DNA from: Strongylocentrotus purpuratus
Taxonomy: Eukaryota > Echinodermata > Echinoidea > Camarodonta > Strongylocentrotidae
NCBI RefSeq assembly: GCF_000002235.5
Contig: NW_022145613.1
Coordinates: forward strand, 10,044,429-10,108,428
Direction: 5' to 3'
DNA length: 64,000 nucleotides
The notes under the pieces are model-generated. The model saw only the letters and a program-made list of their open reading frames with translations, ran no database searches and was not told the origin of the DNA. Positions 21,118-31,781 of this stretch are shown in pieces (the stretch's first letter is position 1; the number at the start of each line of letters is the position of its first letter). The translations under genes and the position numbers were made by a program.

Positions 21118-21400
21118 GGCGCGGATCCAGGGGGAGGGGGCCGAGGGGGCCTTGCCCCCCTCCCCCCCCCAATCGCCGAAAAAGAGAGAGATAGAGAGAG
21201 AGAGAAGGAAAAGAAGGGAAAGATAAAGAGGAGAGAAAGGGAAAGGAGGAAGAGGAAGAAGACAAAAAAAGGGGGAAAAGAAGGAGAGCGGGGGCGAAAG
21301 CCCCCCCCCGAAAAAGAGAGAGAGAGAGAAGGAAAATTATGTAAAGGGAAAGAAGAGACAAAGACAAAGGAAGAAGAAAAGAAAAGGGGCTGAAGGGTAT
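21118..21400. repeat. CAGGCGCGGATCC-headed C-tract/GA-rich element
   Basis: After the hAT-like head CAGGCGCGGATCCAGG come CCTTGCCCCCC and a long GA-rich tract, then a second C-tract and GA tract. The same alternation occurs at 25408-25900. No matching right end was found. Open frames on either strand are low-complexity and rejected as genes. Confidence 0.6.
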
Positions 21401-21416
21401 AGGTCCCCCTATTTGA

Positions 21417-21597
21417 TAAGCATAGTATCATACACATGCATTAGCAGTCACGCAAAACACACATTGTCAAATTATTATTCAATAAAATCTGAGAATGTAT
21501 ACTATAATTATCTAGATCTATTATTTTTAAATTATTTTTAAAATAATTCCATAAATTTGGGTGAAACAAAAATATTCCAGCTATATGAGCGACAGTG
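21417..21597. mobile_element. Right half of the Tc1-like element seen at 16254-16810
   Basis: Closely similar to about 16633-16810, from TAAGCATAGTA to GAGCGACAGTG, and followed by TA at 21598-21599. The left half is missing. Confidence 0.75.
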
Positions 21598-21805
21598 TAC
21601 ATTGATTTGCCGAGTTGCTTCTTTTTATCAAATATACGCGTAGAACAATGTGAGGACAGACTGTGCGGATGGCAAACCGCACGGATCGTCTCTCGGACGA
21701 TCCGTGCGAGTCACGGAGGATCGGTGCGAGCAGAAAACCCGCATATTATGTCTGACGGACAAACGAAACTGGTAGGACAAACGGTGCAGTCACACCGGCG
21801 CGGAG

Positions 21806-23090
21806 CTAGAGGCCGATTTGGTCAGGCATCACCTAAATCCACCACTGTTTCTAAAGCTAAACAAATGATAACAAAAAGAAAAATTTCACCTTTTCAGTAT
21901 TTCTTACATTCCTTTTGGTTTTACTTTTTTTTCTTCAATTCCCTTTTTAAATTCATTAACACTTTCAAAGTTCGACATTATCCTTAAAATATGAAAATTG
22001 GAGACTCTGTCCCGGGTGGTCTGGATTGGCATGCCCTGCGGTCTGGACTTTGAGAAGCCCTGATTGAAGAAATAAACTTTGGGATGTTGATTGGGGTTAT
22101 ATGAGCATGGTTGATTAATATATTCATATAGAAAACTTTGCTTCAGACAATTTCACCATTGGTACCGTATATATAATGCATTTAATTTTTATGAATTATC
22201 TATGCAACAAAATTAAAAAATGCAAAACGGTCACTTGATTAGAGTACACATAAACTTCACAGGCAAATTTTATTATAAGGTTTTGTATAACTTACACAAA
22301 GCTCAGTCTTTTTCATGTTTGCACAGTAAATGGACATTGATGACTATAAAAATTTGTTCCAACAATTTGACGCCTTTGATAACATAAAAAAATGTAACAC
22401 CATCGGGAAAGACAACGCAATATAAAATATATATTTTCTACACTTTTCTGTTACATTACTGACTCAAATTCAGACAGACCCCGACAAAATAATTGTTTTA
22501 GCAATTTTTAAGTTACTAAAATAAGGATTATCACATTTCTGTAAACTCTTTGCTAAGATATCTTTACCAAATTTTACACTTTGAAAATAACAATAAATCA
22601 TGAAGTATTAACATCGTTGTTTGTGACATGAGGGCACAATGGCGGAGAATTAACCTAAACATTTGGGAGAGGGGGCGGGTACCGGTCCTAAACAAGGGCA
22701 TTCACCCATTTTTCTTCTATTAACCATTTGATTGAGTAGGCACGTGGCCCCATTATGTGTGAGCTCCATGGAAATTTAGCTACAGTGATCTGCTTAAGGA
22801 AATCTTGACCGTCTTCAGGTTGTGACCTAAAACAAATTCTTACAGTATCACAATGAATTTAAAAGGCTACAAATCAATTACACAATAAAAGTAGAAAGTG
22901 TGTAACAGAGCTTCGGAGTAATAACTTAAAGATAAACTTGAGTTCTGGTAAAAAAAAAAGAAAATAAATTATTACAGAATCAAACGAAACTTACACTGAA
23001 TGTTAAAGATTACAAATAAATGTCATTTGCCAAAAAACTTTGGTAGAAAATGTATAATGGCTGAGTAATGAGCATATACAGATAAGGAAA
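21806..23090. other. Intergenic A/T-rich stretch; no gene seen
   Basis: I see no exon, RNA gene or element end that can be supported. Confidence 0.4.
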
Positions 23091-23330
23091 TCAAGGTGTC
23101 GGACCCCGACACCATTTGTCATTTGTGTAGTCCCATATACATCTTTCTGTGTACAGTGCTTGTTACTTTACCAAGACTTGGCCAAATCTATTATGATTTT
23201 GATAACTCCAGAACCTTGCAGTACACACCAATACTTACATGCTACATGGTCAACTTTTTCTGATCCAGCCCACACCTTTTCTTTCACAATGCAATCGCAT
23301 GACCAGAACTCAACTTTATCTTTACGAAAC
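23091..23330 (-). mobile_element. Interspersed repeat related to 62235-62575
   Basis: It is the reverse complement of the element at 62235-62575: both contain a GTAGTCCCATATACATC-type block, an AAGCACT/AGTGCTT block and the end CAATCGCATGACCA followed by a match to GGTCTTTACC. It is a diverged non-autonomous element with no coding capacity. The left end is not defined. Confidence 0.65.
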
Positions 23331-24172
23331 AGAAATTGACCCATATTACAAGTAAACCCGATATACGTGCTGAGGAGCGATCACTCATAATATGAGTGGT
23401 GCTTTTCTGTACCTATATGGGGTCCGGCAAGTTTTTCCCCCTTTTTTTAAACCATGTACGCTAAGCAAGGTAGGAATATGGAGTGCTTTTAGCCAGTTTT
23501 TTTTTACGAATGCAACATTTAATTACTCCATGAGATTAATTCTAAATCTACAACAAAATATGTTACAATGTTTGCATTCAACAGTTTTGTTTTTCGTCAG
23601 GTGTGTGTTCATAAGACCATATTTCATTCGAAAGTTGGTTGTACCAATGACGAAACAATTTCTTCATGACTATTTGTCAGAGTATATCTAGTTGTGACGT
23701 AGGCAGGGGTATCTACATCCCCTGTTGTCTAAATTGCGTTGACATCATCAGGGGCGAGCGGTCGTTTGAACAATTTCAGTTGAATCGGGGTAGAGGTTGT
23801 CGATCGAGGTTCTCATACAGGTGTGAAAAGAAGAGTGATAAAGGTTTCATGATAACGATGAATATTTGGTTTCCGCACCTCCCCCGGAAAAAAAAAGGTG
23901 AGTGGGGGTGTTACTCCCCCATTTCCACTTTCTCCTGGAGCAAACCCCTTGGGAGACCAAAGCTGAGATATCTTAGGCAGGTCGTTCAAGTGTAAATACC
24001 ATGTGCTCGAAGCAGTGATCATACTTCCTGGAATCCTGTAGACACGGTGAAAAAAATAAATATGCAAAGATTGTGGGAACAATGATGTATGAAAACAATT
24101 TCTTCCGAACGCTGTTATTCCTGCATCAAAAGAGCTTTCTTTTGTTGTGAGGGCCGGGGTGCGAAATTTTTA

Positions 24173-24523
24173 TTCCCAAACAGGTTTGCAATTTCTTATA
24201 TTTCCGTTCTTCTCAATGGCTGATATGTTCTACGTCATTAGCAGCTTGGAAAGAGGTCACAAACAATTAGACTTTGATTTTTTATTGCTTTGCCTCACTG
24301 TTTATAAAGGAAAAAAACTGAATAAACTGAGACTTGAACCCACAACTCTAAGATTGTATTACGCTGACCTTATCGATTGAGCCAACGATGGGTTAATGAA
24401 AAGAGTTTCTGCATGATTTCTATAACGCCATCACTCACCCTAACGGTTACGTCATTGCTAATGACGTAACATATCAGCCAATCAGATGACCGTAAATATT
24501 AGCATTGGCAAACCTGTTGGGAA
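24173..24523. mobile_element. Fold-back element with a tRNA-like core
   Basis: Arms TTCCCAAACAGGTTTGC (24173) and GCAAACCTGTTGGGAA (ending 24523), with inner arms around TACGTCATTAGC and GCTAATGACGTA, form a fold-back. In the centre, on the minus strand (about 24387-24318), is a tRNA-like sequence with an A-box match (TGGCTCAATCGATAAGG) and a B-box match (GGGTTCAAGTC). Outside the arms, GGCCGGGGTGCG (24151) and GGCCGGGGTACG (24539) match at 11 of 12 bases. It could be a tRNA-derived SINE caught in a fold-back, or a fold-back that acquired a tRNA pseudogene. Confidence 0.6.
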
Positions 24524-24799
24524 GAAAAAAAAGTTAGCGGCCGGGGTACGTAAATGTAGGCTTCAGACAATAAATAATTATTGTACACATACTGAGTACA
24601 TTGTACTGAAAAAAACTCAAGAGGACTCTCAAGAGATTGGTAATAAAGTGAAAAACTGTGTCATTGAAGATACACCGTGTAATATTGTGACGTCCTATGA
24701 CCATGATAATGGTAACATATTTGAATATACAACCAAATATTAATGTCGTAGATATATATTTCTGTTCGTACTAATATACTAATATACACTGCATACCAG

Positions 24800-24895
24800 G
24801 GCTCAAATTAAATTTTTGTCCACGGGGGCTCTTCCAAAAAAAATAGCCCCCGTGAACCTTCTCACGGGGGCTCTTTTAGTGCTGACGGGGGCTCT
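24800..24895. repeat. CACGGGGGCTC repeat cluster, left
   Basis: Short copies of CACGGGGGCTCTT and its inverse follow the motif AGGGCTCAAATTAAATTTTT. The same kind of cluster occurs in opposite orientation at 26485-26590 with ATTTTGAGCGCTG. The two may be ends of one interrupted element or two independent copies. Confidence 0.55.
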
Positions 24896-25030
24896 TATTT
24901 TAATACAAATTTCCATTGGATGAAACTACTAAATTCCTTGTTATTTTATCATTATCATTTATTTAAGTCGGTATTCTCCCTCTTAGAAATTTACTTGTTA
25001 CATAGCTGTATACTTTTATCCCCGTGATCA

Positions 25031-25140
25031 GTGGCGGATCCAGGGGGCGGGGGGCCGCCCCACCCCCCCCCCCCCCCGGGAAAAAAGAAGGGGGAAATAA
25101 GGGAAATTTTCTTCTTTCTTTTTTTTGAAAAAAGAAGTGT
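25031..25140. mobile_element. hAT-like element end (CAGTGGCGGATCC), partial
   Basis: It starts CAGTGGCGGATCCAGGGGG, the same terminus as the complete element at 18432-18609, followed by G/C runs and an A/G-rich tract. No right end or target duplication was found. Confidence 0.5.
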
Positions 25141-25407
25141 TCCTTTCCCACTTGTATCACAGAGAAACAACAGTTTAAGTTAAGTCTAACGTTAACGTTA
25201 ATTTGTTATTAAAATTTAGAGTACAGCCCTTGGCCTTAGGCCTAATTTAGGTCGTAACTGTTTGAAAATCTAAAGTAAAATTAGACGGTTTTCATGGTTA
25301 GACCAAGTAATTGAGAAAAAAAAGTTTACCCGTCACTGAGACCAGGTCAATCAATCTTCTAGATCCATTATTAGGGTCTAACGTTAGTAGATATAAGGTA
25401 GATGCAG

Positions 25408-25900
25408 GCGCGGATCCAGCAGGGGTGAGCGGGCCTTGCCCCCCCCCCCCTTTCCCCAAAAGAGAGAGAGAGAGAAAGAGAGAGAAGGAGAAGAGGGAAA
25501 GGGAAAGAGGAGAGAAAGGGAAAGAAAGAAGAGGAAGAAGAAAAGAAAAGGGGAAGAAGGAGATTGGGGGGGGGGGCGAAAGGGCCTTGCCTCCCAGGCT
25601 GTTGCCTCCCCCCAATAAAACAAAATAAGAGAGAAGGAAGGAAGGAAATGGAAAGAAAAAAGGAAAAGAGGAGATGAAGGGGAGGAAAATTGAGGAAGAA
25701 GTAAAGAAAAGAAGGGGCATATCATGCAGTTGCAATTTTCCCGCCAACAAGTTGCGGATGGGGGTGGGGCAAAAGGCCTTTGCCTCCCCCGCCCGCGCTA
25801 AAAAAAAGAGAGAGAGAAGGAAGGAAAAGGAAAAAAGGAGAGCTAAAAGGGACCAAAAAAGAGGAAGAAGAAAAAAAAGGGTGAAAAGAATTTCGATGCG
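25408..25900. repeat. CAGGCGCGGATCC-headed C-tract/GA-rich composite repeat
   Basis: After the head come about three rounds of a C-tract containing GCCTTGCC or GCCTTTGCC followed by a GA-rich tract. It matches the organisation at 21118-21400. A 279-residue open frame on the minus strand (25298-26137) is an artefact of the purine bias. Confidence 0.6.
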
Positions 25901-26484
25901 GTGTTCGAGTAGAATTCTGTGAGATGATATACTTTCTCGTAGCTTGATGTGACGAAGTGTCTCTATCCAAATATCTGTTGATAGTATTATAAAATATAGA
26001 AGCCTGATATGACCTTCTGCTCGTAACCGACACGTCACCGCATTAAAATTAAGTTGCAAATAGTGTTCAACAACACGATGGTGGATGAAACTTTCTAATA
26101 TTCGAAGATATATGACCCTCAGACCATATTGTTTCATTATTTTTTATTCAATCAATCAACGTCAAAGAATTGATTCATCACCGCTCTTCAATTTATTATT
26201 TCACCTTTTAATGTACTTTCATTCTTATGCATCACGAAAGAACACTGAATTGGATTCTTCAGTGTTTGTTTTGATTAATTTCCTCCCCTTTCCTTCTCCC
26301 TGTTTAATACTAATAAAATTTTCAATATTTCTTAATCAAGGCAAAATATTATTTTTATATTTTCTTTATGCAAGACAGGGAGAGAGAGAGAGAGAAAGAA
26401 TATGTTAAGTGAGTATTATCGAGTACAACTATGAATTGCATCCTTTTCAATATTATTCAATTCGCTGAAAATCTTTTTTTTATA

Positions 26485-26590
26485 ATTCCACGGGGGCGAT
26501 TTTTAATTTTGCAATCGCCCCCGTGGACAACCTGATGGGGGCGATTATGGAGCTCACGGGGGTGAATCGCCCATCGCCCCCCGTGTATTT
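26485..26590. repeat. CACGGGGGCGAT repeat cluster, right
   Basis: Alternating CACGGGGGCGAT and ATCGCCCCCGTG units are followed by TATTTTGAGCGCTGCTGCATAC. It is the inverse-oriented relative of 24800-24895. Confidence 0.55.
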
Positions 26591-26681
26591 TGAGCGCTGC
26601 TGCATACTCCGTTCAAAAGTTAATACTTAATATAAAAATAGATATAATAGAAAGCGTTATCCAATGAAAGACATGACTCAC

Positions 26682-26886
26682 CGATGTCAGCGCTACTATG
26701 TACACCCAGAAGCCACCACTCGCTCTTTCGCTAGAGAGATTGTTATAGTGTTCCCTCCAAGCAATGACGTCATCGGTCCAGAACTTTCGATCAGCGACGC
26801 GGATACCTTGTGGAGCGAGGTCGACATCGGGACGATCACCGTCGTCGTTCGAAGAACATAAAGGGCTTTCGACATCCAGAAAAAAT
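26682..26886 (-). CDS. Unidentified candidate coding exon
   Basis: On the minus strand a 205-base segment lies between an acceptor (TTTCTCCCCTAG) and a donor (GTGAGTCATG). One frame is open throughout for 68 codons, with balanced composition (DVESPLCSSNDDGDRPDVD, then ADRKFWTDDVIAWREHYNN, ending GGFWVYIVALTS). The C-terminal part becomes hydrophobic. GC content is clearly above the flanks. I do not recognise the family, and no companion exon was found nearby, so the exon may belong to a gene with long introns or be a pseudoexon. Confidence 0.4.
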
Positions 26887-27394
26887 CTAGGGGAGAAAGG
26901 ACAAGATGTATTGAAAGGAGGTTTGTACGTCGGATGTTGATGTCACCCTCATCCCCCATTACATAAACAATTTTCTTGTCGGTCAATTTAGGGGCTTTAC
27001 AGGCTTGTTTGCAAGTCACAAAAATGATGACTTATAATGTGCGTTTGTTGTTAGCTAGGAACAATTTGTGCAACACCCCTTATTCAAAATGGTCTGGCGA
27101 GTAGCGATTCTTCTGATCAAATGAAAAACATTACCGAGTCGTTATTAATTGATGGTAGACCAATTTATGAAAGCTTTAAGCTTCAAATTCGGAAAATGAC
27201 GGTGAAGATCAATTTAGAATTTCAGGCAGACAAATGGGCTTATCGAGAACATTTCGATTTTTGATTTTAATAAAGACAACAACTTTATAGATTTGCTAGA
27301 TCCTTAACATCACCGACAGTTAAATCTTTCCCGCAATTCCGATATAATGAATAAAAAAAATTTGTATTGCTTTATTGTGTTCATCCCGCTTGGT

Positions 27395-28340
27395 TTACAT
27401 CCAGTCCGTACCAATTGGTATATTCTCATTTGGTCTACATACTCTACAGTCTACGCCCATCCCGTCTACTATCCTCAGGGGTCGTTTCATTAAGGGCGCG
27501 TTCATGCTTGATTTTGAAGGTAGAATGAGCGATCTGAAATGCTCATCGTAAACGCTCATCGTGATCGCAGTTCCACGATGTACTGTTCATGCTTACTTCT
27601 CTGGCTCATCGAGGCAATTCTCCGTGTGTGGCCTTAATTGGTCTTCCAGCTGGATTCGCAAACCTTGACTGTGCATGCTACGTAGACCCACTAGAGTTCA
27701 GTGCGTTGACCCCATTTAAACGCGTTTACAAATTGTAAACGCATCTTTTTGTGAGTTTACGATCGGTGATCGTGATCGCCGTTTTTCGGTGATTCTACAA
27801 AAGTAAGCATGGACGCAACCGTGTTTAAAACTAAACGCGTAACAGATGCCTGATTCTGGCCAGAAAAAGTGAAGCATGAACACGCCCTAAACCAACTCCA
27901 CGAGAGTCATAATCAGACTAATCTCCAATAGGTCTACTAACCATTTGATCTATTGCTCACTTAGTCTAATTTCCAATTGGTCTAATTCCCAGTTTGTCTA
28001 ATGCCCATTGTATCTACTATCCATATGGTCTAATAATCATAAACAATGATAATCATCATAATGATCATTACACCATATGGATGGAAGACGAAACGAGCAT
28101 TAGACAAACTAGGAATTAAACTTAATGGTCAATACACCAAGTTGGTAGTATACTAATTGGAGATTAGACCATATGGAAATTACACCAAATGATCTATCGC
28201 CTAAATGGTCATTAGACCAAATGATAAGTAGATGAAATGAGTAGTAGACTATGTGGATATATAGCAGACGGGTGGGAATAGACCATATGGGAATAGACCA
28301 ATTGGGTAGTAGAACTGGTTGTAGACCAAATGGCAATTCA
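27395..28340. repeat. Inverted minisatellite, TTGGTCTAAT family, with an insertion
   Basis: Degenerate units such as CCATATGGTCTAATNCC run in one orientation up to about 28040, then in the opposite orientation (ATTAGACCATATGG) to 28340, with an A/T-rich centre at 28028-28070. A Harbinger-like element at 27494-27887 interrupts the left half. The right edge abuts the NLR gene's polyadenylation signals. Confidence 0.75.
27494..27887. mobile_element. PIF/Harbinger-like MITE
   Basis: Terminal inverted repeats GGGCGCGTTCATGCTT and, reverse-complemented at the right, GGGCGTGTTCATGCTT are flanked by TAA on both sides (27491-27493 and 27888-27890), a 3-base target duplication of the TWA kind used by PIF/Harbinger elements. 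At 394 bases it has no transposase. Confidence 0.8.
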
Positions 28341-28343
28341 CCC

Positions 28344-28359
28344 TTTATTCAACTTTATT
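28344..28359 (-). terminator. Two polyadenylation signals for the NLR gene
   Basis: AATAAA occurs on the minus strand at 28359-28354 and 28349-28344, about 26-42 bases after the NLR stop codon. The spacing implies a very short 3' UTR if either is used. Confidence 0.6.
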
Positions 28360-28385
28360 CAAGATTTAAATGGAATTACTAGTTA

Positions 28386-28946
28386 TCATTCTACATAGTT
28401 CATTTCTAATAGGGGGATACGACACCTCATTTTGAAGATAGTCGGTCTACGGATGCATTCTATGATGATCCTGATGACGTCATCGTAGTGCATGGGAGAT
28501 TCCAGAACAAGGGCTCTAGGGGACGTCATATGTGGGAGTGTGCGTTCGATGAAGAAGTTCACTGTTTCAGTCGAGACGCAGGTGGACCTCCTGAAAATTG
28601 TGAATCCGTTCATGGGAGACAGCTCCACGTCAGTCTGTATCCCTTCCGTCTCCAGGAGGCCATGGGCTATCTCTCTCATGTAAGCGTCGGACCGTCTTCG
28701 TTCTTCGTTCGAAATGCGCGCCTCCTCGACATTGGGTAGACTGGCGAGCAGAGTGCGGTGATCCGTGGTGACACCCATCATATCTAGCTGTCGCACGCAG
28801 CGGAGTTTGTCCAGCGGACCATCAATCGGGAGATCGCATCCTTTCACGTCCAACCGCTCCAGAGACTTGCAGAGGGCGAGAGACTTCCACAAGAGATGCA
28901 CTTGGTGGCTCGTGAGCTCGCAGTAGGCAATCACCATAGTCTTGAT
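28386..28946 (-). CDS. NLR exon 3: LRR-like C-terminal region
   Basis: A phase-0 acceptor (CTCTCCCTCGACAG) precedes IKTMVIAYCELTSHQ. The 186 residues include leucine-spaced repeats near the start and end NYVE at a stop (28386-28388). Confidence 0.8.
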   Translation of the reverse strand: MKTMVIAYCELTSHQVHLLWKSLALCKSLERLDVKGCDLPIDGPLDKLRCVRQLDMMGVTTDHRTLLASLPNVEEARISNEERRRSDAYMREIAHGLLETEGIQTDVELSPMNGFTIFRRSTCVSTETVNFFIERTLPHMTSPRALVLESPMHYDDVIRIIIECIRRPTIFKMRCRIPLLEMNYVE

Positions 28947-31781
28947 CTGTCGAGGGAGAGGTTGATCTTGATTGATTGGCTTATTTGAACGTAAAATAGT
29001 AATCATATATTAACACTTACTAAAGCTCTTCTGATGAATGAATAAATAAAACGAACAAATGAGAAAGAAGAGGAAACTGAAATATATCTTTTAATCTATA
29101 AAAAGAAAAATTAAAAAAAGAAAAGAATGTTTGAGCAACGAGAGAGAGAGAGAAAGAAAAAAAGAGGGAGAGACTAAGGAGAAAGAAAACCACAAGATGG
29201 GAAACCTCAAAGAGAAAAAACGAAGAAAATAATATAATAATATGAGGAAGAAAAAGAGACTTAAGGTCAATCTTTTTTTCTTTCTTAAAGGGCGGGCAAC
29301 CATAGCTTGGTATTAGGTTTTATGAATATGGGCCCAGTGATCTAGTACTTCTCGGAATCGTGCAAAAGTTTTTGGGGATTACCAAAATTATGAATGGGGG
29401 TCTTCACTCTTATATTATTGAATAATTATATTAATGATAACAATATTCGGGTTTTAAAGTGCAACTTTTTTTCAAGCGATTTCCAAAAAGAGCAACAATA
29501 AATTTTACCTGGGCCTTAACTTCCATAGGAATTCTTGCAAACCCGTATACTGTGGCAGATGAGCTTGTCTCCACAAAATGAAATTCACCATCTTTGAAAC
29601 ATGGGAGAATCGTAGAGGTCAATTGCTCTTCGGTCAGTTTTTCAGTTGATTCGCAGAGGAGGTCAAACACAAGGCGATGATGTTGACTCCGTTCACCTAG
29701 TGCATGCATGTGAGGGGCCGGTGTGGACCAGGTGATGCTTTCGAACCTCTTCAAGATGGTTAGGCACACCGTGTCGGACGAACCTGCGGCAAATTTCAAC
29801 ACGTTCTCAAGTTCGAGTGCCCTTGCTTCGGTGGTAATGCCTTCGAGTATTCCCTGCAATGCTTCTCCATCGAGGGTCGACATATAGAACCCGGCGCAGT
29901 GTTCCTGGGCAAGCTTATGATAGAACTCCACGAATGTCGTCTCTGATTCGTCCCACTCGCTAGTTTCTTCAACCACTGTTTGTTTCGACACCAGCCCAAT
30001 CTCAACAGCTATATCGAGATCGTCCTGGCAATCGACGAAATCCTCCTCCTCAAATATAAGCTTCTTGCTATCACTGAGTAGACTGTTCAGGGCAACTTTT
30101 CCGAATTGAGCCACAACTGATTTGATTAACCCCTTCTTAGATTTGCTGACCAAACTCTTAGAGCCGATAGATGCCTTTGATCGAGCATGCTCAAGGAGGT
30201 ATTTTAATAACCTGTTGAATAATGCCGTTAGTGATTGTGTATCTTGTAGAAATTCGCCTTGCCAGAGAACGCAAAATGCCATACAGAAAAACGGAATGTT
30301 GATCAAAGATCCAATGGAGTGTTGATCTTTTAGATAGTTCTTTAGGCCAGTGGCATCTGCTTCCTTACTGCCAAAGAATCGATCAATGTAATCATCAGAG
30401 TCCTCCTTTGCGAATCCCTCTATATCCATCTTTGCGTACACGATTGGTAGTTCATCAATTTCAAAATCTTCTTGGCGATGTGGACGACAGGTAACTAGGA
30501 CACGACATTTCTGAAAGCGCTGATACAGAAGAAGCTCATCTAGACTACTCTTTGGTCCTTCAGACGTTATTGACCCACTGTACTCATCGTAACCATCAAG
30601 GAGGATAACGCAGTCTTCTTCATTTTCGTCGATGAACTTCTCAATTTCTTCAGGAGTGACGCCATCTAGTTTACCAAGAAGCTGTCTCACGATAGCTTCT
30701 CCAAGCGACGTGCGTTGATCACTCCTTCTGAACTTCAGGGCGAACACGAGTGGCACTTTCTTCAGGGGAGAGTCTTCAGCTCCGGTCGCCCAGTCGTAAG
30801 CAATCTTTGTCAGTGATGTTGTCTTTCCATGTCCCGCACCACCGATCATAAGAATGCGGCTCGGAAGAGAACCATCGACCTTGGTCTTGAAGATATCATT
30901 GATGGAACCAGGAAGCGGTACTTTCTTGACATCATCGCCACCTCTTTGACCCCTTTCGGATACCATAAGACTAATTCTTGTGTGAAGATCATCGTAGTCA
31001 GCATAGTTGGTCTTGTCCCAAGGTTTGAGAGCGATTTTGCACGTCTTCTTGTACTGATCGACGAGTCTTTCTCTGCACTTTTCGACCGATAACTTTGGTG
31101 TGACTGATTTCGGTGAATCTAATGAAAAGAACGAGAAAAACAAAAGGGGGATTAAATCATAGAAAATAGCAATAATCGAAAGGATAATTATAAATTAAAC
31201 ATTTGCTTAGCCGCGTTTTCCTTTTGTATGGTTTCTCTTCTTCTAATTTACTAGGTGTCATGCTGGTAATGAAAAAGAGTTCGTGCAGTTTATGTTCGAA
31301 CTCCTAAAAAATAACTTGATTATCTTGTTGTTTTTGACAAACAAAACTGATCAATATCCTTTCATAATCTACTACCTTTCCTCCTCAAATAGTATTCACA
31401 TTCTGTCTTCCTAATCCTGCCAAATTAATGGTAAGGCATCTTTGAATCTGTCCATGTTACATGCAAATTGTTCAGGTGATACCTACCAGTTTTAGAAAGG
31501 CCCTCTCTAGTAAGGTTTGTAGTCGTCAGCATCTCCTGAACAGCCTCTATGGTCGACTCACTTGGAGGCAGCTTCATCTTCCATTTCTGGAGCATAAACT
31601 GGACGATCTCCCTTGTATCATCTCGATACTGCTTCTTTAGGTTAAGTACCTCGGTCAAACCGAAGCCGAGTTGGACTCCGAGGTCGCAGAGGTGATCGTA
31701 GGAGACTGTCCGAGAGAGGTCCAAAATGTCTTTGTCGGTGAGGCCATGTCCCGTATCCGTCGGGTTTCTAGTCCCCTCCAT
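28386..31781 (-). CDS. NLR receptor: death domain, NACHT ATPase, LRR-like tail
   Basis: This is a cytoplasmic NOD-like innate immune receptor. Coding exons are 31781-31487, 31118-29509 and 28946-28386; they sum to 2466 bases and keep frame (junction phases 1 and 0), giving 821 residues. Residues about 12-96 form a death domain used for homotypic signalling. The NACHT domain has Walker A GGAGHGKTT (191-199), Walker B VILLDGYDEY (269-278) and a TCRPHR sensor (308-313), followed by helical regions. The last exon has one or two weak leucine-rich units (LERLDVKGCDLP, VRQLDMMGV). The death-NACHT-LRR order is the common sea urchin type. The C-terminal repeat region is short, which may be natural or a loss of LRR exons. 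A TTTTAATCGCAG just before the ATG looks like an acceptor, so a 5' UTR exon probably lies upstream. Confidence 0.88.
29100..29290. repeat. AG-rich low-complexity tract in the NLR intron
   Basis: A GAGAGA and AAGAAA-rich tract lies between NLR exons 3 and 2. The open frame through it is low-complexity and not a gene. Confidence 0.7.
29509..31118 (-). CDS. NLR exon 2: NACHT domain
   Basis: A 1610-base exon begins after a CATTAG acceptor and ends EVKAQ at a GTAAAA donor. It holds Walker A near 30843-30817 and the complete NACHT and helical region. Encoding this in a single large exon is usual for NLR genes. Confidence 0.88.
31487..31781 (-). CDS. NLR exon 1: death domain
   Basis: It starts MEGTRNPTDTG and runs through a typical six-helix death fold pattern (LTDKDILDLSRTV, LCDLGVQLGFGLTEV, MLQKWKM, TIEAVQEML, LSKT). 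The donor is GTAGGTATC in phase 1. Confidence 0.85.

Larger units (their letters stand above)
20690..21805. mobile_element. Split inverted-repeat element with nested insertions
   Basis: The left end has CCGGTGTGAC followed by GCACCGTTCGTCC; the right end has GGACAAACGGTGCAG and TCACACCGG in the opposite orientation. Both halves also carry CGGACGATC with TCGGTGCG. The middle has been filled by a tandem 122-base duplication, a CAGGCGCGGATCC element and a partial Tc1-like element. The nested reading is inference; no target duplication was found. Confidence 0.45.

Noticed and set aside
25298-26137. A 279-residue open frame on the minus strand
   Set aside because: It crosses C-tracts and GA-rich repeats and encodes Phe/Leu/Ser/Pro low-complexity sequence with no domain and no splice logic.
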